This document shows, one piece after another, positions 1 through 9,970 of a DNA stretch of 64,000 nucleotides. The stretch is from Melitaea cinxia (taxonomy: Eukaryota > Arthropoda > Insecta > Lepidoptera > Nymphalidae): the NCBI RefSeq assembly GCF_905220565.1, contig NC_059397.1:19035001-19099000 (forward strand), given 5' to 3'. The position numbers and the translations under genes are program-made. The notes under the pieces are model-generated. The model was not told where the DNA came from. It saw only the letters and a list, made by a program, of their open reading frames with translations, and did no database searches. Every line of letters begins with the position of its first letter. Position 1 is the stretch's first letter.

Positions 1-116
1 ACAAACTCTTATCCTATATACTTATTTACCTATGCTACTACTTTATATACAACTATATAATTGTAGCATATTTGCTCGCCATTTTAGTTTGAGACATTTA
101 TAAATTTTACCATTTA

Positions 117-354
117 CTAAGACACGAGCCTTTTATTCTCTTCTGCCAGAGTCCTTCCCATACATCCTCTCATAATTTCTTGCACATTATTCGGAGGACG
201 CGCGTTATATCCCTCTTGTTCTACAGGAACTTTGTTCTGCAAAAAGCTATTAAGTTTCTTCCAGATACAGAGTCCCTGCAGACTGTCTCGCGCACTCTGT
301 GCCAGGGATGTGGAGACTTCTTTTGGTAGCGCCACTGCGTCGGCCAGCACGCCC
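117..354 (-). other. frame-shifted open extension downstream of the LINE ORF1
   Basis: After the ORF1 stop at ~355 a different minus-strand frame, which already overlaps ORF1 from ~530, stays open for about 79 more codons and ends at 117. Its Lys/Glu/Gln/Leu-rich composition looks protein-like but resembles no LINE endonuclease I know. It could be a former C-terminal part of ORF1 displaced by a one-base indel, or chance. Confidence 0.35.
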
Positions 355-1626
355 TTAGCAATACGCAACGGACGATCTCGCCAGCTCATCCCACCTCCTT
401 CTAACTGGGCAGGAATCGCTGAAGGCATTGTGCCCAACCTCGTCGAGCTTCGCCCTCCGACAATTCCTGCAAGAAGGTGGAATTTGCGCCGCGAAGTCCG
501 TGCATTGTGCCTTGAGATGCGGGCCGCCACAGTGGCTACACGCGTCTGCCGATTCCAAACAAAATTTCCGGCTATGGCCGTAAGCGAGGCACCGCGAACA
601 CTGGACCAGCGGGGACTGGTCCTCGGCCTTTACCCTCTGGAGGTCAATGTGTACGTACCCCGCGCTTGTGATCCGTGTCCAGAGGGGTGGCGATGTCTCC
701 AACACCACATGAGCCGTGTGCGGGTTCCTCGCCTTACGGCGATACCGGACTTTCACCCTGCAGGTCTCCTGGTCGAGGCCGTCGAAGAGATGTCGGTTCT
801 GGTTCTTCAGGGCCTTAAGTATGTCTTCATCGGTGTTATCCGAGATGACGCCCCGAAGAACCAGAAGCGGGTCCCTATTCTGGACTTCCTCGACCCGAAG
901 ACCCTTCCCTTTCGCTTCCAAACATTCTCTTACTTTCGTTCTCTCGGCGGTGGTGGCAAAGGCCATCACCACCTTCCTGTCTTTCGCCTTCCTCACTCTT
1001 TCCACTTTCGTCCATCCCTCTTTTGCCTTGACCGTCTCCCTCAACCTGGTGAGGACCTCTTCCCCGGTCATTTCAACGTCTTCCGACGACACCACCAGGG
1101 AGTGGAGGACGGCCGGCCGCTTTGGTGGTGGTCCAGCTAGGATTGCCTCAGCATAGGTCTTGGGAGCTTCTCCAGTCTCCTGCTGTTTCTCCATTTTGGC
1201 ATAGATAGTTTTCATCATTTCTTGTGTCTCAAGCAGGAGACGTGATTGCTCTTCCATTTTTTCTATGACCACTTTGTTTTGGTTTTTCTCATTCTCTTCA
1301 AGCTGGGCCTCCAAAGTGAACAACATTGTACCCACCAACATGGAGTACTCTGTTAGTGCGGATTCTAGAACTTCTCTGTACTCTTTTTTTAAATTTCTCG
1401 CAGATCCCAGGGCCTCCCTGGCCATTTCTGCCGTTTCCCTCTCGCTTGACCTCCACATCGCAAAGACCTTTCTTTTCTCTTCATAATAACTGGTCTTTGG
1501 TACTAGATCTTTTTTTCGGATAAGAGGAGACAGATGCGATTCGACACTGCTCTGTGGGGATGGAGGGGGCCTAGGTGTTCGGCCCTGGGTCGCGGGGGAT
1601 CGGGACGTGCCACTAGCACTCGACAT
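355..1626 (-). CDS. LINE ORF1, gag-like zinc-knuckle protein (423 aa)
   Basis: Nucleic-acid-binding ORF1 of a non-LTR retrotransposon of the R1/Jockey type, which packages element RNA into RNP. The N-terminal ~60 residues are Ser/Pro rich. Residues ~60-165 are charged and helix-prone, probably a coiled coil. A mixed alpha/beta region follows. The C-terminus has three Cys/His knuckles: CX2CX4HX4C at ~343-356, CX2CX3HX4C at ~363-375, and a longer-spaced C..C..H..C at ~386-406. The ATG is near 1626 and the frame is open throughout, so this copy looks fairly young. No endonuclease or reverse transcriptase follows at lower coordinates, where ORF2 should lie, so the element is incomplete or cut by a rearrangement near position 1-120. 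Clade is inferred from ORF1 architecture only. Confidence 0.8.
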   Translation of the reverse strand: MSSASGTSRSPATQGRTPRPPPSPQSSVESHLSPLIRKKDLVPKTSYYEEKRKVFAMWRSSERETAEMAREALGSARNLKKEYREVLESALTEYSMLVGTMLFTLEAQLEENEKNQNKVVIEKMEEQSRLLLETQEMMKTIYAKMEKQQETGEAPKTYAEAILAGPPPKRPAVLHSLVVSSEDVEMTGEEVLTRLRETVKAKEGWTKVERVRKAKDRKVVMAFATTAERTKVRECLEAKGKGLRVEEVQNRDPLLVLRGVISDNTDEDILKALKNQNRHLFDGLDQETCRVKVRYRRKARNPHTAHVVLETSPPLWTRITSAGYVHIDLQRVKAEDQSPLVQCSRCLAYGHSRKFCLESADACSHCGGPHLKAQCTDFAAQIPPSCRNCRRAKLDEVGHNAFSDSCPVRRRWDELARSSVAYC

Positions 1627-2091
1627 CTTCGGGGGTCGCGTCTAATAATTAAAATATAAAACTAGTAAAGTTTTCTGATAAAAGTCGAATAATTCTGCAA
1701 TAGCAGGTGTTATTGAAACCTTTAGAAACATGCTTACTTTTGAGGTGTGTTGAGCATTTCAAAAACTTGAATTTTAGCCCGAAAACCTACTGCGAAATTT
1801 TCAAAGCACAATGGTTTGAAAAATGTTTTCGTGCTAGGCGGTGTAGAAAAGCATTGTGAAATATACATGGCTTAGCAGATAATATCATACATATATGTAC
1901 ATATATATCGGTGGAGAAGCCTTTTGTATTATTTATACTTAACGAAATAAGAGGCGTTCGCTCATCATAAATATTGTAAAGTATAATGTGTGTAATTTGT
2001 AGAATGATAATATTTCAAAATTAAAAAACACAGTCGGCTTGTCGTTTGTCAGTTGGTGTTTTGTTGAAAAAATTGTACTGCTGTGTGTTTA
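1627..2091. other. AT-rich stretch, nothing recognised
   Basis: No coding region, tRNA or repeat family recognised. The part next to 1627 may be the 5' UTR of the minus-strand LINE. Confidence 0.5.
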
Positions 2092-3098
2092 TCTATACAA
2101 ATAAATAAAAATGTGAATGTCTGTTTGTAATATTAAAATAACCGCTTTTTACTAAATGCATATGCATGTATACGGTACGTATACCAAAATAAACATTTTT
2201 TTTTTTACAATTTTTGTCTGCCTGTCTGCTTGTTCCGGCTAATCTCTGGAACGCCTGGGCCGATTTTGACGGGACTTTCACAGGCACATAGCTGATGTAG
2301 TAAGGAGTAACATAGGCTTCTTTTTAACCGACTTCCAAAAAAGGAGGAGGTTCTCAATTCGACTGTATTTTTTTTTATTTTTTATTTTTTAACCGACTTC
2401 CAAAAAAGGAGGAGGTTCTCAATTCGACTGTATTTTTTTTTTTTTTTTTTATTTTTTTTTTTTTTATGTATGTTACATCAGAACTTTTGCCCGGGTAGAC
2501 CGATTTCGACAAATTTTGTTTTAATCGAAAGGTGGTGTGTGCCAATTGGTCTCATTTAAATTTATTTGAGATCTAACAACTACTTTTCGAGTTATATCTA
2601 ATAATGCGTTTTTACTTGACGCTTTTTTCGTCGACCTACGTTGTATTATACCGCATAACTTTCTACTGGATGTACCGATTTTGATAATTCTTTTTTTGTT
2701 GGAGAGGGGATATCCCTAGTTTGGTACCATGAATAGAAAACCAGGATCTGATGATGGGATCCCAGAGAAATCGAGGCAAACTCTCGAAAATCCGCAATAA
2801 CTTTTTACTGGTTGTACCGATTTTGATAATTTTTAATTTAATCGAAAGCTGATGTTTATCATGTGGTCACATATAAATTTTATCGAGATCTGATAACTAC
2901 TTTTTGAGTAATCTTTGATAACGCGTAGTTGCTTGACTATATTTTCGTCGATCTACGTTGTGTTACTTGTCGATGTAATTGAAGTCGGTTTTTTTTCGTT
3001 TGCGAGCAAACACAATTATATTTTAGAAATTTATTTATTTTATAACTCTGCGAACTGTTTGTTTAATTCCACGCGGATGAAGACGCGGGAATAGCTAG
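2092..3098 (+). mobile_element. Non-autonomous Helitron-like element (Lep1-type), interrupted by a MITE
   Basis: Starts TCTATAC and ends in a GC-rich hairpin (cgcggatgaagacgcggg) followed about 5 bp later by CTAG, then T. This is the TC...CTRR/hairpin organisation of Helitrons. Related copies lie at 47080-47422, 51559-51899, 53190-53510 and 57478-57720. About 230 bp of the left part and 80 bp of the right part are Helitron; the middle is a separate MITE. Confidence 0.75.
2317..3018. mobile_element. MITE with AACCGACTTC / GAAGTCGGTT ends, nested in the Helitron-like element
   Basis: Bounded by TTTTTAACCGACTTCC on the left and GAAGTCGGTTTTTTTTCG on the right, so the ends are inverted repeats. 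The first ~60 bp (head plus T-run) is duplicated in tandem at ~2321-2450. Other members: 12482-12690, 22690-23035, 37640-38095. No ORF. Confidence 0.7.
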
Positions 3099-3319
3099 TT
3101 AAATAATATGTCTGGTTGGTCTCTTTTTTAAATAACTTAAAAAATTACAATAACTTAGATTTCTTTGATATAAAGGATATTTGATTCAACTATACAAACA
3201 TTTATACATCCTATTTAAACATTTGTTGTTAGTTATGAATTCGTGTTGAGTATGATAATAATAAATAATAAACACCTCGCACTAGATGGCCTCGACTAGA
3301 TTTTGTATCTCTTCTTTGT

Positions 3320-3460
3320 TATTTGATACACAAAAATCAAGGACAAATGACCAGACCATTACAAATTTCTGTATAGCGGGAATTGAACCTTTAACTGCCA
3401 GCGCAAAAGACAGTGCATGTTCTGACATGTGACCGTTGCATTGCGCCAACGCGTCGTCTA
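3320..3460 (-). repeat. tRNA-derived SINE, family C (degenerate)
   Basis: On the minus strand it reads GACGCGTTGGCGCAATG..., an A-box-like start, then a B-box-like GGTTCAATTCCCG. Related copies: 11205-11355, 40040-40152, 54868-55095. Confidence 0.55.
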
Positions 3461-5059
3461 ATGAAAAGGAACTTCACACGAGCCTTTTTAGAGAATGTTG
3501 AATACGAAGAAAACTAACTTTGAAATTGTAAAATGCATAATAAAGCTAAATTATTGCAACCACGAAATTAATTAACATTTCATATCTGGGCAGCTAATTT
3601 GTCACCTCCTTAACTTTGGTCTCAACCTGTACCCACTATCCAAGTTAAGCCTTACTAATTGACGTCGGGACCTCGGAGTGCGATAATCTCTCCGCAATAA
3701 ATTAATCTTCCAACTTGCAGTCGGGTTAATGTCTAGTCTGGTTAATCTGACACTGCAGGTCTGAACGAAATTACCTGGCCATAATTCGAGGCACGAAATA
3801 TAGAAATTTATGACACAAACTGACTGTTTCTTAATGAACCAATCATGTATTTCTGAATTCGTTTTTTAAATAAAACTTTAGTTTCACAGGCGTTAATTTG
3901 AGTAAAAAAAATCAATAGTCTTTCTCGCTAAATAATAATAATAAATAAAATATCTTATAACATACACACACGGTCGTCTGTTCCTATGGTAAGCAACTTA
4001 ATGCTTGTGTTACAGGTAACACCGTAGCGTGCATTTCATATAGGCAGAAAGGCACTGCCTACCCTGGCATGTTACTAAAAATGATATATAAAACATGAAC
4101 ATTACAATTATTTTTGAGAAGACATAAATCATAATGCAATATAATCCGCTTCAAAAAACCCGCCGTCATATTATATGCGATATCAGCGCTTCGTGCGCAT
4201 CGACGACGGGCCTTTTATGAAACTTCTGCCTATAATCGCATAATAAATGTTAGCAATGACAGTAAGACATTATATAATCCTACAATTTTATAATGTCGCG
4301 TGCGTCATATGGAATACGAACAAACTATTGTGTTTTTAACATTGGTCGATTTAACAACGAAATTAGGCACTGCCTAAGAATAACCTGTCAAATTAAATTG
4401 TCTTGAATTCGATACCGTTTGTACTAATAATTATGATTTTTGACACGGTCGCGTAATCGCAACATTCCACAGAGTAATATTATTACAATTCACTTTTAAT
4501 TTTTCGTTTGTGCGTTCTTGTTATTAGTGAAAATATTAATATATTAGTGATGAATAAGTTTACTTGTGAAATATGTAACGGAGACGTGTGTTTGGTGAAA
4601 GTAAATACACATACACGAACACATTCGATTTTACAGATAAATTAAAAATTGTTCAGGCGTATCGATTTAACACATAAATAAACAATGACTTTTTCATTTA
4701 TTAATAAATAAACAAGTACTTTAATTAAGAATACAATTTCGTAACTAATTAATAGTGTTATCAATGATTTCCTATGTTTGACACAAACGAAATTATCAGA
4801 GTGCCGGCCTTATGAGGTTACAGTCTATCCAGTAACTGATTTGTTTGATAAATATCAGTTGTTTGCTGTACGTGTATTTGTATGTCTACATTAATTATAA
4901 GTATAAATGCACTTTACGTGTCCAATAATCTACTTGTCTGTTCTTGAAATTATCTAAAAGCCTCTATTAACAAAATTATAATAAATTAAGAAAAAATTGC
5001 GAGAAAGTGCAGTCTGCCTACCCTGTCTTAAAACTTTATGCACGTCACTGAGGTAACAG
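3461..5059. other. AT-rich intergenic stretch
   Basis: No gene seen. A fragment of SINE family S1 lies at ~3963-4030 (cacacggtcgtctgttcc). The motif 'ctgcctaccctg' recurs at ~4050 and ~5015 as direct, not inverted, copies, possibly parts of one undefined repeat. Confidence 0.5.
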
Positions 5060-5227
5060 TCGACTGTTACAACTATTTTTTTGGTAAATATACATAGAAA
5101 TAATACATATATAAATACAAATATGGCTGGGTGTACCCAGACTCAGGTGGGAATCGAACCCGCAACCCGCGGAACAGAACGCAGGGTCACTACTGCGCTG
5201 CGGTCAAACTGCGCCAACGGGCTAGTC
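5060..5227 (-). repeat. tRNA-derived SINE, family S1
   Basis: The minus strand has ACTAGCCCGTTGGCGCAG (A box), then GGTTCGATTCCCACC (B box) and an AT-rich tail: a pol III promoter typical of tRNA-derived SINEs. Other copies: 22447-22680, 23505-23738, 33160-33374, 52395-52545, 54732-54840. Confidence 0.7.
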
Positions 5228-5736
5228 AACATAAAGTCTTATATCACCTTAAACCAAATGGGTGAACCAAAAATGTTCAACTTAAAATGGTTAGATAATA
5301 CCGAAGCGTCTTAACTATATTATAATAAAATACGTGCATAAAACTTTCCTTGAACAATTTTTCAGAGCGGAGACTTGCTCACTTAATCCACTATTCAACC
5401 CTTAAATGGAAGATCCGTGGCAGTGTAAAAAGCAATATGAATATTCATCGAGACGTAGATAGGAGTACGGAAGGCTTTTAATAGATCAGCGATCCGTGCT
5501 TACGCTTCGAGTACTGGCCACTTATTTTTGTACCCGATCTCGTTGAGTTATTGTAAATTTTTTCAAGGCGTTTTGAATATTGATGAGGTTCCTCGAGAAA
5601 TTGTTCTAAGAATAAAAAAAAGAGATATGTCAACCCGATTTTTTTCTTTTAAAGTGTATTTAATATATTTTTTAATCAAACGACGAAGAGATGCCCCTGA
5701 CTTGAAATAAAATAAAAAATGTAATTATGTTGTCTC
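5228..5736. other. AT-rich stretch, nothing recognised
   Basis: Short open frames only; no motif or repeat family recognised. Confidence 0.5.
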
Positions 5737-6075
5737 ATCATCATCATTACAGCCTATACAGTCCACTGCTGGACATAGGCCTCCACAAGTTTACGTCAAA
5801 AATAACGTGAACTCATGTGTTTTGCCCATAGTCACCACGCTGGGCAGGCGGGTTGGTGACCGCAGTACTGGCTTTGTCGCACCGAAGACGCTGCTGCCCG
5901 TCTTCGGCCTGTGTATTTCAAAGCTAGCAGTTGGATGGTTATCCCGCCATCGGTCGGCTTCTTAAGTTCCAAGATGGTTGTGGAACCTTGTTATCCCTTA
6001 GTCGTCTCTTACGACACCCACGGGAAGAGAGGGGGTGGCTAAATTCTTTAGTGCCGTAGCCACACAGCACATTAT
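5737..6075 (-). repeat. LINE 3'-tail repeat, family A
   Basis: Begins with a CATCATCATCATTACAGCC microsatellite end, then 'cagtccactgctggacatag', a GC-rich body and a conserved 'gtcgtctcttacgacacccacgg'. The (ATG)n end marks the 3' end of a non-LTR element read on the minus strand. It is 5'-truncated. Related copies: 8750, 12700, 20505, 21144, 39026, 49258. Confidence 0.65.
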
Positions 6076-6140
6076 GTTGTCTAAATAGGTTCAAATATAA
6101 ATTTTGAACTGCTTAGATACCTTTTTTTTGTGCCAGAGGG

Positions 6141-6555
6141 TTTTTTTTTTTTTTTTTTTTTTAATTTAAATTTTAACATCCATAGGCTCTTGAGTGCCCA
6201 TGCCTTTTTTTACTTAAATTTTAATTTTCAAGTATTGAGGCGTATTATTTTCAACATTGCAGTGTTCGTAGTGAGTCCAAAACCGACCGTGAGAGATATA
6301 TATAATTATATAATAATAATAATTAGAATAATTATTAGAATTAAATTAAATAACAATAACTAGAATAATCACTTACGACTATGGTTTTTTTTTTTTTTTT
6401 TTTTTTGTTTTTTTTTTTTGTTTTTTTTTGTTTTTTTTTTTGTTTTTTTTTTTTTTTTTTCTACATGCTCCATTAATTTTATAATGCACTACATGCTTTA
6501 TAATTTACATTGTGTGACTTACATTGTTAATTTACCGCATTGTCGACGGCCACCC
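6141..6555 (-). other. 3' trailer of the helicase block with two A-tracts
   Basis: Reading the minus strand after the ORF: ~90 bp of unique sequence, a ~79-nt A-rich tract with a few C interruptions (6384-6462), ~220 bp of AT-rich sequence, then a second A run (6141-6162) against the target repeat. The inner tract may be an older poly(A) end or a genome-encoded A-rich region. No coding potential. Confidence 0.6.
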
Positions 6556-8544
6556 TCATTTTTCTAAACCAGCGCCCGCCGCCAGTTTCGCGAGCACATC
6601 CTCAATAACATTCGCATCCCTATTATGGATCGCCATTTTGAGGCTGTGCTCGAGAATTTGCAAACGGTTAGCCTCCACCGCCCTTCTGACGAAGTAGCCA
6701 ATTGCGTCGTCCTTGTCGTCGGTGTAATAGACACAGGTGTTAGTGTGTCTAGTCACCGCGACCACCGCGTGCGAGACACTATCATGGATTCGAAGCCTCT
6801 CCGCCCTCGTCTGGATAACAATGACGTTTTCACTCGTCTGTCCCTGCGCCTCATGAATGGTCAGGATTTTCGACCCCTCCCCAGCTCCGTATCCCCGACC
6901 TATCAACGCCTTCTTCTCCTCTTGCGTGAAAGTCAGGTACAGGGTCCGGTCCTGTTCTGCTGGTATTCGTGAGTCGGTGAATCCTTCCATGCGCAACGAG
7001 TGGATGATCGGGCTCGAGCTGTAGATCCCGTCGTACACCTCACTGATGGCGAAAGCAACGTCTTTTGGGTTTCGATGCGTGCAGGACAGCTCGCATGAGA
7101 TACCTACTGTCAGGTAAGGTCTGCTGTACCGCATCTCGAACAGGTTTTCCCTGTCGATGTACGGCAGCTGGTTTACGTCTCCGATGAGGACCACCTCTTC
7201 TGCTGCCGATAGCCGGGCAGCCATGACTATGGCTCCGAAATGGTTCATAAGGGCTTCGTCTACCGTTAATCGGCTTATCTTAACGCCCTCACGAAAACCA
7301 TTTGCCAGTATGGACGCCATTGTGCGCACCTTCGTTTTGGCCTTATTGCCATAGCGGTGCGCCAACTTCTCTTTAAGATTTTTCGCTGCCTCGATCGTGG
7401 TTGTGACTACGACTTCGCCGTCCTCATCGAAGTTCCCGACTATGTGAGTTGTCTTGCCGCATCCGGGTACCCCGTTTGTCCATCTCAGTTGCGGTAGCCT
7501 CCAAGCCCCGAAAGCGCCTTCGGCGTCCGGGTCACTCATGATGGTTTTAGCCATCCCGAGCACCCTATCACCCAGCATCACTCTCGTGCACTTGGCCACC
7601 ACCACCAACGGGTCCCCTTTCGGTGTGTGAAAGGTCTGAATCTCGTCGTTCTGTCCCTCGTCCTCGACTGCGTCCACGAAGCCTGACGTGATGTTGTATG
7701 CAGCCATATATCTTCCCGACATGTTGCCCTTGAGGACTTGCCGGGTGTCGTTATTATAAATGGCTGCTTCGGCTTCTTCGAGTTCCACCTCCAGCAACTT
7801 TTCATGGTTGTACTGGTAGGTCTGCATGATTTTCTTGCATATGGCCAGGCTTACCTCGCGGTTAGCATTTGTTATGGCCAGGAACTCGATCAGCGCATTT
7901 TCCGCATGCTGTAGTGGTGTGGATGCTGGTCGAAGTCTGGGTGGTGTTACTTGCCCCATGTCGGCCCTCGTTCGAGTGGCTGATGGTGCTTGAGAGTACC
8001 TCGGACTTTCGTCCTTGGTAAATCTGCTTATTGCTTTCATTTGCAGCTCACTCGTTTCCGCCAATTTCGGGGAAAGGTGGGACAGTCGTTTACCTCTTTT
8101 GGGGGAGATGGTAGCCTGGACGAACTTTGCTATCGCCATCAGTCGGGGCTTCGCCTTTTGAGTATTATCTTCGGGGTCGCGTCGTCCCTCCATTTTCTTT
8201 TTCGCCTCAGCCTTTTGTTGCAGTCGCTCCGAGCCACTGAGAGCAGTCTCCTCGAGAGTCGGCCATGCAGGGGGTGAAAGTGGTTGTGATCTGGGCTTTA
8301 AGTAGCCCAGATCCTCCCCCCTGTCCTCATAGGCTATGATTTGGTGGTGTCTTGACGCTAGTAGGCAGCCGTATCTATCCGATACGCCACCTCTATCGTA
8401 ACCAACTCTCATAGAGTCCACGCTGATTTTTCCAGGGACACCCCCGGAGGATTCACCCAGCTGTTGCAGCCACGAGCTGGCCTGCGCAAAGGCTGACTTC
8501 TCCCCCCACTCGAATAGCACTATCGCTTTATTGTACAATTGCAC
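6556..8544 (-). CDS. Endogenous virus-like superfamily-1 RNA helicase (alphavirus-like supergroup), 662-codon open frame
   Basis: The C-terminal half has the ordered SF1 viral helicase motifs: Walker A GVPGCGKT (~358-365), Walker B VDEA (~428-431), motif III GDVNQLPY (~455-462), TIHEAQGQT (~562-570) and motif VI VAVTRHT (~595-601). This series is typical of replicases of the virga/negev-like and other alphavirus-like RNA viruses, where the helicase unwinds RNA and has RNA triphosphatase activity. Residues 1-~240 are low-complexity and charged, with no recognised domain. The frame is open upstream to ~8637 without ATG. The first in-frame ATG is near 8412 (residue 45), so the 5' end is probably truncated or non-AUG. 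No methyltransferase or polymerase domain is present. No frameshift or stop interrupts the 1.9 kb, which is unusual for an old insertion. Whether it is expressed is unknown. Confidence 0.75.
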   Translation of the reverse strand: MQLYNKAIVLFEWGEKSAFAQASSWLQQLGESSGGVPGKISVDSMRVGYDRGGVSDRYGCLLASRHHQIIAYEDRGEDLGYLKPRSQPLSPPAWPTLEETALSGSERLQQKAEAKKKMEGRRDPEDNTQKAKPRLMAIAKFVQATISPKRGKRLSHLSPKLAETSELQMKAISRFTKDESPRYSQAPSATRTRADMGQVTPPRLRPASTPLQHAENALIEFLAITNANREVSLAICKKIMQTYQYNHEKLLEVELEEAEAAIYNNDTRQVLKGNMSGRYMAAYNITSGFVDAVEDEGQNDEIQTFHTPKGDPLVVVAKCTRVMLGDRVLGMAKTIMSDPDAEGAFGAWRLPQLRWTNGVPGCGKTTHIVGNFDEDGEVVVTTTIEAAKNLKEKLAHRYGNKAKTKVRTMASILANGFREGVKISRLTVDEALMNHFGAIVMAARLSAAEEVVLIGDVNQLPYIDRENLFEMRYSRPYLTVGISCELSCTHRNPKDVAFAISEVYDGIYSSSPIIHSLRMEGFTDSRIPAEQDRTLYLTFTQEEKKALIGRGYGAGEGSKILTIHEAQGQTSENVIVIQTRAERLRIHDSVSHAVVAVTRHTNTCVYYTDDKDDAIGYFVRRAVEANRLQILEHSLKMAIHNRDANVIEDVLAKLAAGAGLEK

Positions 8545-8749
8545 CAGACGGCAGGTAGAGTCGTCCCCGTATTTTTGCGCAAGCGTATCGATCTTTGATT
8601 TTTTTACGCTTGTGTGCCAGAGGGTTATGTCAGACTCCTACTGACTAAAAAACTACCACGCGTGAGCAATCGTCCGCCTGGGTGTGGCGAGATGGGGTCA
8701 CGCTAGCATTCGCCACCTAACTGCTTAGATACCTAAGCTGACTATTTAG

Positions 8750-9055
8750 TAAATTAGCTGTGTTGTTACGGCAGTAAGAATATAGTCATCCCGCTCTCTA
8801 CCCGTGGGTGTCGTAAGAGGCGACTGAGGGCTAACACAGTTCCACTACCACCTTGGAACTTAAAAAGCCGACCGATGGCGGGATAACCATCCAACTGCTG
8901 GCTTTGAAATACACAGGCCGAAGACGGGCTCTAGCGTTTTTAGTGCGACAAAGCCAGCCCTGCGGTCACCAACCCGCCTGCCCAGTGCGGTGACTATGGG
9001 CAAAACACATGAGTTGTGGAGGCCTATGTCCAGCAGTGCGATAGGCTAAAGTGTG
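8750..9055 (+). repeat. LINE 3'-tail repeat, family A (opposite orientation)
   Basis: Carries 'ccgtgggtgtcgtaagaggc' and ends 'aggcctatgtccagcagtgc', then GTGTGAGTGTGTAAGTG. About 80% similar by eye to the copy at 21144-21463. Confidence 0.65.
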
Positions 9056-9936
9056 TAAGTGTGAGTGTGTAAGTGTGACTAGTTAAAATTTAAATGAAAG
9101 AAATTATAAATGTATTTCAATGTGATTATTAGATAATAACTGGAAGAGGAATTTTCTATCAGGATATTTCTTCACGAAATTTTTCCTTATTTAAAATATT
9201 TTCTACAAAGAGAAATTAATTGTAATCGGAATCTTGATTTTGGAATTAACCTAAAATCCGCTATTTAATAGTCAAGAATATTCGGGTCACGTTGGGCACA
9301 ATTAGCATTACCCTGAAACGAAAACCGTTAAATGACTTGAACCATTCCATTGTTAAATGCCTAGTTGCTGAGTTTGAAGCCGTATTTTGAGGCTATTGTT
9401 TGAGGCCTTTAAGTCTACACATAGAAGACAATGACGAGGCAACGCGATGGTAATTTTATTAAAGGAAAATTTTGTCTTTTTTCGTATCATTTTCGACAAA
9501 TTGATCGTGGCAATAATGTTGTGTCCTTGAATTGAAATTCTGGCTCTCTGAGAATTTGTATTTTTTAAATATTTTGTCGCTAAATTTTGTAAAATACATT
9601 TCTTTTAAATACCATTTTTATTCATTTTTTTAATATAAACCTTGTTATGACAATAATGAATAAAAAAGAATCGGCCAATTTGGTCTAGTCTTTTGAAGGC
9701 TATGCGTACACATACATAAGAACGATTCGTTTGTTTATTTTTAAGATATAAGATTACTGTGCACTGCTTGTTTCCTAGTAAGCATAAGTTTAGCCAGTAA
9801 GTTTTAATCATCAATGGTGACGTTCGTTTGAGAAGAGTTCTAAAATGCCTACTAATGGGCTTTCGGGTGTGTCTTATATACTAGATAGTCCTACATCACT
9901 AGTTTTTTCTTAGACGAGGTATATAGGTGTTTGCAC
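9056..9936. other. AT-rich stretch, nothing recognised
   Basis: No gene, RNA or known repeat seen. Confidence 0.5.
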
Positions 9937-9970
9937 TATATATTCTCGTAATTTGTTACGAGAATATATA
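9937..9970. repeat. Perfect 15-bp hairpin with 4-nt loop
   Basis: TATATATTCTCGTAA, loop TTTG, then its exact reverse complement, followed by a T/A-rich run. It could be the end of an unrecognised mobile element. Confidence 0.6.

Larger units (their letters stand above)
6129..8624 (-). mobile_element. Retroposed-looking block carrying a virus-like helicase, with poly(A) and 12-bp target-site repeat
   Basis: TGTGCCAGAGGG occurs at 6129-6140 and again at 8613-8624. Directly inside the left copy is a ~22-nt T run (poly(A) on the minus strand), and the block is oriented so that its ORF runs toward this tail. Poly(A) plus flanking direct repeats is the hallmark of target-primed reverse transcription by LINE machinery. 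The right-hand repeat continues into a lepidopteran repeat (ttatgtcagactcctactgac), which is presumably the target. I infer that an RNA containing the helicase frame was copied into DNA here. Confidence 0.65.

Noticed and set aside
232..1156. Long plus-strand open frames opposite the LINE ORF1
   Set aside because: They are antisense shadows of the minus-strand gag-like frame; no motifs, and the minus frame has clear zinc knuckles.
4040..5030. CACTA-type transposon from recurring 'cactgcctaccctg' motifs
   Set aside because: The motifs are in direct rather than inverted orientation and no transposase is present.
6625..8277. Plus-strand open frames within the helicase block
   Set aside because: Antisense to the helicase frame, with no recognisable domains.
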